Positions 35,815-44,366 are shown, counted from the stretch's first letter. The stretch is DNA of 64,000 nucleotides from an uncultured Candidatus Melainabacteria bacterium (GCA_949927415.1 CATLFB010000005.1:62001-126000); one strand, 5' to 3'. Notes: generated from the sequence alone by a model not told the origin. A program made the numbers and translations.

Positions 35815-37407
35815 CTATGCCCAAGATTTTCCAAATAACTGTTTGCCATCAATGCCTAATTTTAAAACTGCCGAATTATTAAGTAAGTTATATGTTTTTT
35901 TGCTATAAGAATTTTGTTTATCAAAAGCGATTATTACCTGCTTTCCACTTAATGAATATAATTCAACTATTTTTTCTATAGCTTCATCAGAAATCTGTTT
36001 TAAGATTAATGAATCATGTACAAGAAGTGGTAATTCGGTTAGGTTAAGAATAGCAAGGTCAAAAATTACAAGTCCTTTATATGCAATACCTGTACCAGTA
36101 TCATCTGGAGTAAAAAAATTATAGTTGTCTTTTGTAAAAGAAATTATTGGTGGTTTATGCACAGTTTTATATATTTCGTTGTTATAATCTTTCATTTTAT
36201 TATTGATTTCAGTTGCTATTAAAGCTAATTGTTTTTCTTTAATTTGTTTTAATTGTTCCTCTGTATCTTTTTTTGTTTTAAGTAGCGTATTCATTTTTGT
36301 ATAAGAATCGTTTTCTTGTTGTAAGCGTTCTTGAGATTTTAACAATTCAGTATGCTTAGATAACACCAATTTAGAAAGATTTGGGGTCTTTGTTAATGTT
36401 TGTAGTTCTCTTTCTAGTTCATCAATAATTCTTTCATAATCAGCTAATTCATCTTGAAGATTAGCTCTTTCATCATTTAACTCTGATTTAAATATTATAG
36501 AAATTTTTTTATGAAAGTTTTCAACCTCAGCTATATGTTCAAAGTTTGCATTAGGAAAGTATACTTTTAAATTATTCAATGAATCATTTGTTATAGAAAA
36601 CTTATATTCAGCATTTTCTGTTAAGGTATCATATCTAGCTTTTATCTTACCTTTTATTCGTCTTATTTTGGATAATTTATTTTTAATTTCTAAAGCTTTT
36701 TCTGAAATTGCTGAATCAAGGTCAAAAAATCCACAAGATAATTTTTCTATTTCTTTAGATATTTGCTCAATTTCTTTTAAATTTTTATTGAATGTTGATT
36801 TATTTATTTTAGCAATAAAATTTAACTTTTGAGCTTTTTTAAATGCTTTATAAGCCTCTTTTGCAGCCTTTGTTTGTTTTTCTATATTTTCTATCGGAAG
36901 ATAAAAATTGAATAATTTAATTAAGGCTAAAATTGATTCCTGTGCCTTTTCAGCAGGAAAACTTTGTAAAGGATGTTTTTCACTATAATTATCTTTTCCA
37001 TAAACACGTATATATCTTCCAACAGCATTTCTAAAGGTTAACTCAGGTAATTCTAATTGATAACATTCATTTAACCATCTACAATACATATCAATGTCTA
37101 TTTGTTCAAGTTTTTCATATTTATCATTACATTTCCATACTGTGTTTGTATCGGTATTATGTCTACAAAACTTATATAGATTGTTATTAAATTTAAAACA
37201 AAAGAAAATATCATGAGGACCTACATTTCTAATAATGTTATCTTGTTTAGCATAAGTGTTTCCACCAAAAACAAAATCTATTATTAAGAGGAATGTAGAT
37301 TTACCAATAGAATTATGAGCTTCATTAGTGCCCAAAACCACACTTAGACCTTCGTTGAATGTTACCTTTGACTGATAAAATTTTTCACAATAAATTTCAA
37401 GCAACAT
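35815..37407 (-). CDS. SMC/Rad50-like ATPase of an ABC three-component system (DUF2326 type)
   Basis: About 530 residues. The N-terminus MLLEIYCEKFYQSKVTF leads to the P-loop GTNEAHNSIGKST (about 26-38) and IDFVFGGN, the form seen in DUF2326/ABC-3C ATPases. A long antiparallel coiled coil occupies about 170-395, and the second ATPase half has YKGLVIFDLAIL and LPLLVHDS (Walker B region). I start at ATG 37407 (GGGGTG 7-8 bases upstream) rather than the GTG at 37422. The gene overlaps the MC6-like gene by 11 bases. In such systems the ATPase is thought to sense invader DNA or a replication state and license the effector. Confidence 0.82.
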   Translation of the reverse strand: MLLEIYCEKFYQSKVTFNEGLSVVLGTNEAHNSIGKSTFLLIIDFVFGGNTYAKQDNIIRNVGPHDIFFCFKFNNNLYKFCRHNTDTNTVWKCNDKYEKLEQIDIDMYCRWLNECYQLELPELTFRNAVGRYIRVYGKDNYSEKHPLQSFPAEKAQESILALIKLFNFYLPIENIEKQTKAAKEAYKAFKKAQKLNFIAKINKSTFNKNLKEIEQISKEIEKLSCGFFDLDSAISEKALEIKNKLSKIRRIKGKIKARYDTLTENAEYKFSITNDSLNNLKVYFPNANFEHIAEVENFHKKISIIFKSELNDERANLQDELADYERIIDELERELQTLTKTPNLSKLVLSKHTELLKSQERLQQENDSYTKMNTLLKTKKDTEEQLKQIKEKQLALIATEINNKMKDYNNEIYKTVHKPPIISFTKDNYNFFTPDDTGTGIAYKGLVIFDLAILNLTELPLLVHDSLILKQISDEAIEKIVELYSLSGKQVIIAFDKQNSYSKKTYNLLNNSAVLKLGIDGKQLFGKSWA

Positions 37408-37624
37408 AATGCAACACCCCACTTTCTTCTTTAAATTGAATTACTTTTAATGCATATAAACAATCCAGAGTATCAATATATTCTTCAATATCATCAAAAG
37501 ATTTTCTTGTAAGCAAATATAATGTTTTCAGTTGTATATCACCCTTTTTTATGATGCCTAATAAAAGAGGTAATTTGCTCAAAATACTTTCGTTATAAGA
37601 AATGGCTTTACTCGGTAATTTCAC
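37397..37624 (-). CDS. ABC three-component system middle component, MC6-like
   Basis: A 75-residue protein beginning VKLPSKAISYNESILSKLP and ending with a winged-helix-like LDCLYALKVIQFKEESGVL. Size, N-terminal K-L-P-x-K and the final small beta hairpin fit the MC6 group of middle components that bridge ATPase and effector. I chose the GTG at 37622-37624 because GAGGT lies 6 bases upstream; an earlier GTG at 37636 has none. It overlaps both neighbours, indicating tight translational coupling. Confidence 0.72.
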   Translation of the reverse strand: MKLPSKAISYNESILSKLPLLLGIIKKGDIQLKTLYLLTRKSFDDIEEYIDTLDCLYALKVIQFKEESGVLHYVA

Positions 37625-38417
37625 GAAATACCTCACAATTCTGTATAAAAAATGAAATTACAACTTCACATGCTTCCTTTGATATATCCAGAGTTTTGTT
37701 ATTTACCCAATTTACCATCTGGTTGAAAATTTCTTGCTTGTTGTTATTTTCATATTCCATTTTTATAAAACATGTCTTTATTTGACCACTTAAAACATCC
37801 AAGTGAAATCCGTTCTTCCCTTCTAAATTTTTAAACAAATCTAATATATATGGGTAATATTCAGTTACATACATAGAAACTTTTGTTTTTAGGAGCTTCT
37901 CATTATTTGAAAATTTATTTTTCAAGGATACAGGATTGTAATTTAATTGAATAAAATCTTCTTCTTTTAATTTTGATATCTTATCTACAACAATAGCTAT
38001 ATCATCTTCTAATGCTAAGTTTAATGTTGCATTATAAGTTTCTGTACGTTTTAAAAGCTTTTCTTTTATATTTACAAGTTTTAAGTATTCATCTTTACTT
38101 GTATGATAATCTTGGGTCTTGTGGCACTTAAGACATAAGGCAATTTTATTTTCAAAAGATTCTGAGTTTTCACCCAAACGTTTCAAATTTGAAAGTGTTT
38201 TGTACTGTTCCTGAGTGGGACGATTAGGATAAATATGAGCTATTTCGTATAATGCATTGTTCTTTTTTTGCTTATTATTTCTTAGATCTTCACCACACAA
38301 AGGACATATAAAATTAACCTCTCTCAAATATAGTTGTATTTCACTTTTTGATGGGTCTTTTCGTTTTTTTATATAGTTATCATTTAACAATAGCTTTTCA
38401 AATTCTTCCTTTTTCAA
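37608..38417 (-). CDS. HNH-nuclease effector of an ABC three-component system
   Basis: A 269-residue protein, first gene of the minus-strand defence operon. The N-terminal half is an HNH/zinc-ribbon nuclease: C38 and C41 (CPLC), YEIAHIYP with H61, FENKIALCLKCHK with N90, C95, C98 and H99. The C-terminal half ends KTLDISKEACEVVISFFIQNCEVF, matching the conserved C-terminal domain that ABC-3C effectors use to dock the other components. It probably cleaves DNA when released or activated. The assignment rests on domain pattern plus operon order, not on a search. Confidence 0.8.
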   Translation of the reverse strand: MKKEEFEKLLLNDNYIKKRKDPSKSEIQLYLREVNFICPLCGEDLRNNKQKKNNALYEIAHIYPNRPTQEQYKTLSNLKRLGENSESFENKIALCLKCHKTQDYHTSKDEYLKLVNIKEKLLKRTETYNATLNLALEDDIAIVVDKISKLKEEDFIQLNYNPVSLKNKFSNNEKLLKTKVSMYVTEYYPYILDLFKNLEGKNGFHLDVLSGQIKTCFIKMEYENNNKQEIFNQMVNWVNNKTLDISKEACEVVISFFIQNCEVFREITE

Positions 38418-38624
38418 TAAATCTTTATTGTCCTTATATTTATTAGTAAACCTAATCCATTCTTAAAATAATTATATTATAAAAATGCTTAAACCCAATA
38501 TAATGACTATTAATCGTTAATATTTTTTATCTTATTATTTTATAAAATTATTGTAGTTGACAAATTTTAAACTTTATAGATAATAGTATCTCGCCTCAAA
38601 CCCTTATGGGACTTACGTTTTAAG

Positions 38625-38653
38625 TTGACAAAATTGAGTTTGTGTGGTAATAT
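38625..38653 (+). promoter_or_regulatory. Promoter for the structured leader and 59-aa gene
   Basis: TTGACA, 17-base spacer, TAATAT. A second TTGACA at 38557-38562 with GATAAT 16 bases on lies upstream. Transcription would enter the folded region starting at 38663. Confidence 0.65.
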
Positions 38654-38662
38654 AAAAACATA

Positions 38663-38791
38663 AGCAATCCGCAAGCGGTAATCTTAAATATATTTAAAAG
38701 GTTACGTTTGCTCTATAACAAAATTCTCACCAGCCTATAGTATGGGTCTAGTTCCTATGCTTGAAGCCTTTTAAAATGGGGGTATTTTGTT
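38663..38791 (+). ncRNA. Structured leader or small RNA, type unknown
   Basis: Just after a good promoter there are several nested pairings. An outer AGCAA/TTGCT stem (38663-38667, 38708-38712) encloses a small CCG/CGG hairpin and an 8-bp GTAATCTT/AAGGTTAC hairpin, giving a three-way-junction outline. A second long-range stem pairs AACAAAATxCTC (38717-38728) with GGGxATTTTGTT (38780-38791). The region has no open frame. It could be a regulatory leader for the 59-aa gene, an antisense/copy-control RNA or part of an origin. No known class recognised. Confidence 0.4.
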
Positions 38792-38822
38792 ATGCCCAAA
38801 ATTAAAGAAAAAAAGGACAACA

Positions 38823-39002
38823 ATGAAGCGAGTTAAAACATACAACTTCATAGAAATTACAAAGAAAGAATTTCAACAGTATCAGTCTGAGCCAATTACG
38901 GAGAAACAAGCTATTGAAATTCAGGAAAATTTATTTGGAGTTGTAGAGTTATTACTCAAATGGGATAAAGAATTAAATTTAAAGACTAAAAAATGTGCAT
39001 AG
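38823..39002 (+). CDS. Small hypothetical protein of an integrated element
   Basis: A 59-residue, charged protein (MKRVKTYNFIEITKKEF to NLKTKKCA). The start at 38823 has AAAGGACAAC directly upstream; an earlier ATG at 38787 lies inside the structured leader and has no ribosome site. No recognised domain. Its place before an unknown protein and a filamentous-phage-like replication protein suggests a control or accessory role in the element. Confidence 0.55.
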   Translation: MKRVKTYNFIEITKKEFQQYQSEPITEKQAIEIQENLFGVVELLLKWDKELNLKTKKCA

Positions 39003-39191
39003 CATAAGAAAGGCAAGTAATACTATGAGAACAAAATTAAAGAACATTGGCAGTGAAATACGAAAAAATACAAAGCCACTGTTGTAAGAATGGGGATTAA
39101 ATTCAATAAATTTAAGAATTTTCCTGAAAGAACAATATTATTACAAAGATATTACTCAAATATTTGACGATTTTTAAATATTCAAATATAT

Positions 39192-39255
39192 CAAGAGTTC
39201 CACACTATGTATATTAAACTCTATTAAAGAATAATATATCAATAAGAAACTCTTG
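39192..39255. repeat. Inverted repeat upstream of the 486-aa gene
   Basis: CAAGAGTT (39192-39199) and AACTCTTG (39248-39255) flank a 48-base AT-rich loop. The stretch 39003-39291 holds no gene that I can support. A regulatory or replication role is possible. Confidence 0.35.
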
Positions 39256-39291
39256 TATACATTTTAAATAGAAAATAGAAGGAATACAGTA

Positions 39292-40752
39292 ATGATAAAA
39301 ACGGCAAAAGATAGTTCATTGCTTAATGAACATAATAGAATTGATGATGTTAGTTGGTTTACAAATATATCTTCATGTATTTGGTTGTCTAAAGTAACTA
39401 ATATTTTAAATATTATTATTGATAATAATGATGATATTACAAGATGTACTAATATATTAAAAGAACAGGTAAAAATAATATCCTCTTATACAATAACTGA
39501 TATTGAAAGTTATAGAGGTATTTATAATAATTATACCTATAATTATCTCAATGACTTTAAAGGTGCTGTAGAACAGTTTATAACTGATTGCTCAGAAAAT
39601 AATATAAGTAAATACTTTAATGTCAAATATATTGGAAACAAAAGACAGAAGGTACAAAGCGGTTATAAAAATCCTAAAAATATCATAATGGATTTTGATG
39701 CCGATTACTTTGCCAAAATAACAGGAAGGATTGAAGATATTCCTTTATATTCCACCTGCTACTGCCATTACTTTATGATTGCTTTTTTACTCGATATTAT
39801 AAACTCAGCAGGAATTATATTACCCCAATATAGTAAAGAGGATTCTTTTTATAAAAATTTTTTCGAGGTGTTATTTGAAAACCTTAATTCATCAGTTTTA
39901 ACTGGCTTTGAAGCCTTTGCTGAATACGATTTAGACTATTCTTATTGCTGTTTATATGATGAACTAAGGAAATTAACTTCTTTATATCAAGATAAACTGG
40001 TATTCTATGCAACACCGCATAATAAAAGTTTTGAAGTAACAATAAAAGAGTATTCATTGATTACAAAAATGTTTGTTAGATATAGAGAAGCGTGGAGTGA
40101 TAAAGATGTAAGTCGGATTATCCCAAACCCGTCATCAAAGAGCAGAAAGTATAAAATTAAACATCAAGACGTTATACATATAAATTCAGATAGGGAACAC
40201 GATAAAGTTCAAGGAGTATTTTCAAAGCTAAGAATCACGGAAGGCTCAAATAAAAATAGTATGAGAGTATATTTAACTTTATCAGGACAAAGAATTATTA
40301 ACCGTATATTTGATAGTTCTAGCGATGTTAACGATAATGTTAAAACTCATAAGATTATTGATTATATACCTAGTACAGCATATATGGTTGCTTTTATGCT
40401 GTGGGTAGTACTGAATTGTACAGTAGAAGCAAATAATAAATTTCAAGACTTTGAATATTCTTGCATACCAATATTTCAGCAATATATTGATGAATATGTT
40501 GAATTAAAAGGAAATAAACAACCTAGAAATGTGGTTGTAAATACGGCAATTTCAGTAATGCTATCTTCTAAAACAAAGGAAGAACAAGAAGAATTTATAA
40601 ACAGTCATTTTACAGAAAAACAGTCACAGCAAAAAGCCTTAATTAGAGCGGGAATAAGTAGAATTAATGAACTCAAAACAGAGATACCTAGAGATACTAT
40701 ACCTTTTACAACGAGGTTAATTGAGGAGTTAAAACATGTCTATAACTGGTAA
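39292..40752 (+). CDS. Hypothetical protein of an integrated element
   Basis: A 486-residue protein with no family I recognise. It is mainly helical, with a mid-region segment (STAYMVAFMLWVVLNCTVEA) that is moderately hydrophobic but probably not a membrane helix. The C-terminus is charged (FTEKQSQQKALIRAGISRI). An AGAAGGAA ribosome site precedes ATG. It overlaps the replication-protein gene by 17 bases, so the two are co-translated and probably work together in replication or packaging of the element. Confidence 0.6.
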   Translation: MIKTAKDSSLLNEHNRIDDVSWFTNISSCIWLSKVTNILNIIIDNNDDITRCTNILKEQVKIISSYTITDIESYRGIYNNYTYNYLNDFKGAVEQFITDCSENNISKYFNVKYIGNKRQKVQSGYKNPKNIIMDFDADYFAKITGRIEDIPLYSTCYCHYFMIAFLLDIINSAGIILPQYSKEDSFYKNFFEVLFENLNSSVLTGFEAFAEYDLDYSYCCLYDELRKLTSLYQDKLVFYATPHNKSFEVTIKEYSLITKMFVRYREAWSDKDVSRIIPNPSSKSRKYKIKHQDVIHINSDREHDKVQGVFSKLRITEGSNKNSMRVYLTLSGQRIINRIFDSSSDVNDNVKTHKIIDYIPSTAYMVAFMLWVVLNCTVEANNKFQDFEYSCIPIFQQYIDEYVELKGNKQPRNVVVNTAISVMLSSKTKEEQEEFINSHFTEKQSQQKALIRAGISRINELKTEIPRDTIPFTTRLIEELKHVYNW

Positions 40753-41842
40753 TATCTTAATTGACAAACTCAGGATAAATATTCCTTTGTCAATATTAGA
40801 TGAGGTTGGTATAAATGCTGAAATCTGTAAACAAGAGATAAGAAATACGCTTGAAGAATATTTTATTGATAAAAAGGCTTACGCCGTAGCAACAGCCTAT
40901 AATTACCTAAGAATAACCCTAACTCCTACTAGGTTTAAACCTGATAACAACGGATATTATACTGATACTAATTTAGAAATGCCGTCAGAAGAATGGTTAT
41001 TGAACCTTTGTCAAGAGTTAGGGTTTGATAAAAACAGAAGGATTGGTGAATCCGCTAATATTACGTGGATTCATTTAACAAAGAATATAATTACAAATAA
41101 AAAGCCGCTTGAATATATAATGTTTTTATCTGATTTCCCCTTAAAAAGAAGATTTATATCTTCTTTAATTTCATCTAATTCACAAAATACAAGCATAAGG
41201 TTATCTACACCTAAACGAACTCCAAAAAAGAAAGACATTTTAGGCGATAGAATTTTTATTTTCTATGATAAAACGCAGGAATTACTAAATAAAGCCAAAA
41301 CAGGGGCAATTATATTAAAACAGCCATTAACAAATGATGAAATTGAATATTTTTCATCACATGGCGGTTATTATATTAAAGAAGGTAATTATCTCAACAT
41401 CAGCGGTCTAAACCTCTTAAGATTCGAATTACAATACAGGTATAAAGATAAAATAGAACCTTTGCAAAAATTTTTAAAGCCTGATTCAAAAGCTGATAAT
41501 TTAACAATAGCTACAATGCTTGATTTATTGCGGAAAAATGAGCTTTATTCAAGATTAGATAACTTTTATACAAGTGAACTACAGTCAGTAGTATTTTATG
41601 GATTGCCTGATGAACCACAAAAACAATTAACAAGTTATAAAAGGGCATTTGCTGATTTAGTTGATGAAAGTGATTTGGTAACTTTACAACTTGTATATGA
41701 CTCTCTAGAGTTGGGTAAAATTTTCAAAAATAATAAGGCTGTATTGCAAAGCAGTAAGAATAATTTATATAAAGAGCTATATAGGAAATTAATCTTAAGT
41801 AACAAAAAAACGGCTAAACACTTGACAAACAGTGAAAAATAG
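40736..41842 (+). CDS. Filamentous-phage-like replication initiation protein (gene II/X type, tentative)
   Basis: A 368-residue protein. The opening LIDKLRINIPLSIL and the central DRIFIFYDKTQELLNKAK followed by LNLLRFELQYRYKDKI match the layout of gene II/X replication proteins of filamentous phages and some plasmids, in which a beta-stranded domain with F-Y-D-K and L-R-x-E-x-R strands supports a nicking Tyr. I do not see a certain catalytic tyrosine. A long-stem hairpin directly downstream and a recombinase 1 kb away fit an integrated rolling-circle element. Family call is moderate. Confidence 0.5.
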   Translation: MSITGNILIDKLRINIPLSILDEVGINAEICKQEIRNTLEEYFIDKKAYAVATAYNYLRITLTPTRFKPDNNGYYTDTNLEMPSEEWLLNLCQELGFDKNRRIGESANITWIHLTKNIITNKKPLEYIMFLSDFPLKRRFISSLISSNSQNTSIRLSTPKRTPKKKDILGDRIFIFYDKTQELLNKAKTGAIILKQPLTNDEIEYFSSHGGYYIKEGNYLNISGLNLLRFELQYRYKDKIEPLQKFLKPDSKADNLTIATMLDLLRKNELYSRLDNFYTSELQSVVFYGLPDEPQKQLTSYKRAFADLVDESDLVTLQLVYDSLELGKIFKNNKAVLQSSKNNLYKELYRKLILSNKKTAKHLTNSEK

Positions 41843-41860
41843 TGAATAATATATATGTGT

Positions 41861-41908
41861 AACCTAGAGACCTCTTCCTACAGCTCGTCTGTTATAGAAC
41901 TCTAGGTT
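41861..41908. terminator. Long-loop hairpin between convergent genes; terminator or origin
   Basis: AACCTAGAG (41861-41869) pairs perfectly with CTCTAGGTT (41900-41908) around a 30-base loop containing CTACAGCTCGTCTG. It overlaps the stop codon of the minus-strand HEPN gene. The large loop is unusual for a terminator and sits where a rolling-circle origin would be, next to the replication gene. Confidence 0.5.
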
Positions 41909-42591
41909 TTAGCTTTATATAGGTCTTTTGAAATTTTATTGTAAACATCTAAAAAGTTTGAAGTATCTTTTAATATAGAAATATCCTCTTGTGGTAAATA
42001 TGATAGAACTTCCATTATTTCATCATACTTATTTAAAAGAGATTTGCTTAATACAGGCTCATAATGAAAAATCCTGTTTCTGAGTTTTCTAATAGATGTC
42101 AGCTTTTTTGAGAGTATATTTATTTGCTGTGCAGAGCTTTTGCAATTTACAAAAACTCCTCTAAAACATTCTTTCTTGTGCCATATTTTGGTGCTATATC
42201 TTTTTGAACATAATCCAGTCCAAAATCCAAAATTAAGGTTTGCTATTACTTTGCCTATAGTAAAATTTTGTGGCTTACATTCCTTTAAGGTTTCATTGTA
42301 GGCTCTAATTAGTTTTGCATGCTCTTGTTCAAGTAAGATTTTCTGTTGTTTGATTTCATCCTCAAGCCATGTTTGAGAAATACACTTGCTTAATGTTGAA
42401 TTAATGGCATTACGTAAGGTTACTTCAAGTATTGACAATTCTGGATATAAAGACTGTGAAATCCTGATATTATTTTTATAGCGTTCTAAAACAACTTCTA
42501 TTGAGTCATCTTCACATTGAATAAATGACCTTAGTCTTTCAACACTTAAAGTGCTTGCATATTTTTTCAACTCTTTTTCATCAATAGCCAT
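41902..42591 (-). CDS. Abi-like HEPN-domain protein
   Basis: A 229-residue protein. LSILEVTLRNAINSTL and GKVIANLNFGFWTGL match Abi-family abortive-infection proteins. RNRIFHYEP at 171-179 supplies the HEPN RNase signature R-x4-H (R171, H176). HEPN proteins of this type cut RNA and stop growth of infected cells. It is oriented against the replication genes and looks like cargo of the element. No antitoxin partner (such as a nucleotidyltransferase) is adjacent. Confidence 0.75.
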   Translation of the reverse strand: MAIDEKELKKYASTLSVERLRSFIQCEDDSIEVVLERYKNNIRISQSLYPELSILEVTLRNAINSTLSKCISQTWLEDEIKQQKILLEQEHAKLIRAYNETLKECKPQNFTIGKVIANLNFGFWTGLCSKRYSTKIWHKKECFRGVFVNCKSSAQQINILSKKLTSIRKLRNRIFHYEPVLSKSLLNKYDEIMEVLSYLPQEDISILKDTSNFLDVYNKISKDLYKAKT

Positions 42592-42666
42592 AGTTGCATT
42601 ATATCATAAATAAGCGATTTTTCAGGCGTGGTTGACAAGATTTTATTCTTTCTATAGGATTGGCTT

Positions 42667-42804
42667 ATGAAAAAAGTTTTACAAACAGCTTTAGGAATTG
42701 TGTTAGGAGTAATTTTATTAATAGTCTTACTCCCATTATTGGGATTGATAGGGAATTTGCTTTTATTTGCATTTTTGAAACTTGGTTCTTTATTTTTAGG
42801 CTAA
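42667..42804 (+). CDS. Small hydrophobic membrane peptide
   Basis: A 45-residue frame, MKKVLQTALGIVLGVILL then LLPLLGLIGNLLLF and ending KLGSLFLG. Two hydrophobic stretches follow a short positive N-terminus, so it should insert in the inner membrane. A TTGACA box (42632-42637) with TAGGAT 17 bases on precedes it; the ribosome site (TAGGAT) is weak. It could be a holin-like, toxin or phage coat-like peptide; the sequence does not decide. It lies between the HEPN gene and the tyrosine recombinase. Confidence 0.5.
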   Translation: MKKVLQTALGIVLGVILLIVLLPLLGLIGNLLLFAFLKLGSLFLG

Positions 42805-42882
42805 TTTATTTCTATAACTAAAATAATAAGTTACATTCTAATTTGCTACAAGACGAGAAATATGTAGCAGAAAGGAATGTAA

Positions 42883-43428
42883 ATGAAGAAGAAAGCCGAA
42901 CCAATTAAAAACAGGAGAGATATTGAGAAAATTGAACAGTATCTAAAATTACACAATAAACGAGATTATGTTATCTGGGTATTAGGCATGAATTCTGGTT
43001 TGCGGGTGTCTGATATAGTAGGGTTAAATGTTTCAGATGTTGTTGATAAAACCCATATTTCAATTATTGAAAAGAAAACAGGCAAGCCAAAAACTTTTTA
43101 TATCAATGATAAGTTAAAACGAGTGCTAAAAGAATACACAAAGGGTAGAAACCTTGACGAACCTCTATTTTTAGGTAAGCAAGGGAAACGACTTGACCGC
43201 TCGCAGGTCTATAGATTTATTGTAAAAGTTTGCAAAGAACATGATATAAAAGTACACGTATCGACACATACTCTCAGACGCAGCTTTGGTTACCACCATT
43301 ATCAAAAGTTTAAAGACCCGGTTGTGTTGCAAAAAATATTTAACCATTCCAGCCAAAGAATAACGCTTATGTATATCGGGGTTGAGCAAGATGAAATTGA
43401 TTTAAGTTACAAGAACTTTGAATTGTAA
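42883..43428 (+). CDS. Short tyrosine recombinase (Xer/integrase catalytic domain)
   Basis: A 181-residue tyrosine recombinase consisting almost only of the catalytic domain. Catalytic residues are all visible: R41 (SGLRVSD), a Lys in EKKTGKPK, H129 and R132 (THTLRRS), H155 (FNHSSQ) and the nucleophile Y164 (TLMYIG). The N-terminal SAM-like DNA-binding domain is nearly absent, as in small recombinases of compact elements. AAAGGAA precedes ATG. It probably integrates or resolves the small replicon-like element to its left. A strong terminator follows. Confidence 0.85.
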   Translation: MKKKAEPIKNRRDIEKIEQYLKLHNKRDYVIWVLGMNSGLRVSDIVGLNVSDVVDKTHISIIEKKTGKPKTFYINDKLKRVLKEYTKGRNLDEPLFLGKQGKRLDRSQVYRFIVKVCKEHDIKVHVSTHTLRRSFGYHHYQKFKDPVVLQKIFNHSSQRITLMYIGVEQDEIDLSYKNFEL

Positions 43429-43518
43429 ACACTTTTTAATACTGAACTTGCCCCATCTTGAAATGCAACAGTTTGTACCATATTGATACAATTAGCCTAA
43501 CAATAGCAAATATATGCT

Positions 43519-43557
43519 AAACAAAGGCTGTTGTCAATTTGAAAACAGCCTTTGTTT
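43519..43557 (+). terminator. Strong intrinsic terminator after the recombinase
   Basis: A 14-bp perfect stem AAACAAAGGCTGTT/AACAGCCTTTGTTT with an 11-base loop and a T-rich tail. It isolates the TerY-P operon from upstream transcription. Confidence 0.9.
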
Positions 43558-43676
43558 TGAGTCAAATTAGTAGTTTTATGTTTTGTTTTTGTTATCAAAA
43601 CTCTTTTGGAATAACTATTTTCAGACTTTGCCCCATTCTGGTACATAATGGTGCAAAATTAGAGAAAGGAATAACT

Positions 43677-44366
43677 ATGACAGAACAAACACCTTATGAA
43701 ATTGAAGAACAAAATATTAGATTTGATGTAGTTGAATTTGCTGAAAATCCAGAGCCTAGATGTCCTTGTATCCTGCTTTTGGATTGCTCAGGGTCAATGA
43801 ATGGTAAACCTATTCAAGAATTAAATAATGGTTTGCGAGCTTTTCAGCAACAGTTGAGCAGCGATGATTTAGCTTCAAAGCGAGTTGAAGTTACTGTTGT
43901 AAAATTTGATACAGATGTAGAAATTATAAACGAGTTTGAAACAGCAGAGAATTTTACACCAAAACCACTTGAAGCAAACGGTCTAACAAGTATGGGCAGA
44001 GCCATTGAAAGAGCAGTAAATCTACTTGAACAAAGAAAAGCAGTTTATAAAGCTAATGGTATTTCATATTATCGTCCATGGATATTTTTGCTGACTGACG
44101 GTGAACCTACAGACGATTATACAAATGCTATGGAAGCAGTTCATGAAGGTGAAAAAAATAAGCAATTTGCATTCTTTGCTGTAGGTATTCAAGGGGCAAA
44201 TATGGATATTTTAAGACAAATTTCTGTAAGACAGCCTTTGCCGTTACAGGGCTTGAATTTTACATCATTATTTCAATGGCTGTCAAATTCCATGTCCTCT
44301 GTTTCACGTTCTTCACTGGATGCAGAAATTGCATTAGAATCACCAAGCGGATGGGCTAAGATATAA
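43677..44366 (+). CDS. TerY-like vWA-domain protein
   Basis: A 229-residue von Willebrand A protein. The metal-ion-dependent adhesion site is complete: DCSGS at 36-40, the Thr in ANGLTSMG and the Asp in LLTDGEPTDD. This is the TerY pattern (cytosolic, no signal peptide), known from tellurite-resistance loci and TerY-P triads. I chose ATG 43677 because AAAGGA lies 7-8 bases upstream; the frame continues to 43539 without a ribosome site and across a terminator. Its stop overlaps the phosphatase start by one base. It probably binds the kinase/phosphatase pair or their target. Confidence 0.88.
   Translation: MTEQTPYEIEEQNIRFDVVEFAENPEPRCPCILLLDCSGSMNGKPIQELNNGLRAFQQQLSSDDLASKRVEVTVVKFDTDVEIINEFETAENFTPKPLEANGLTSMGRAIERAVNLLEQRKAVYKANGISYYRPWIFLLTDGEPTDDYTNAMEAVHEGEKNKQFAFFAVGIQGANMDILRQISVRQPLPLQGLNFTSLFQWLSNSMSSVSRSSLDAEIALESPSGWAKI

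Noticed and set aside
43448-43636. TTGCCCCAT occurring at 43448-43456 and 43628-43636, considered as attachment-site repeats for the tyrosine recombinase
   Set aside because: Nine bases only, both on the same side of the recombinase and 180 bases apart, so they cannot bound the element. Possibly chance or a scar.
43539-43676. N-terminal extension of the vWA gene to 43539
   Set aside because: It begins inside a terminator stem and has no ribosome site; ATG 43677 has a good one and gives the family N-terminus.
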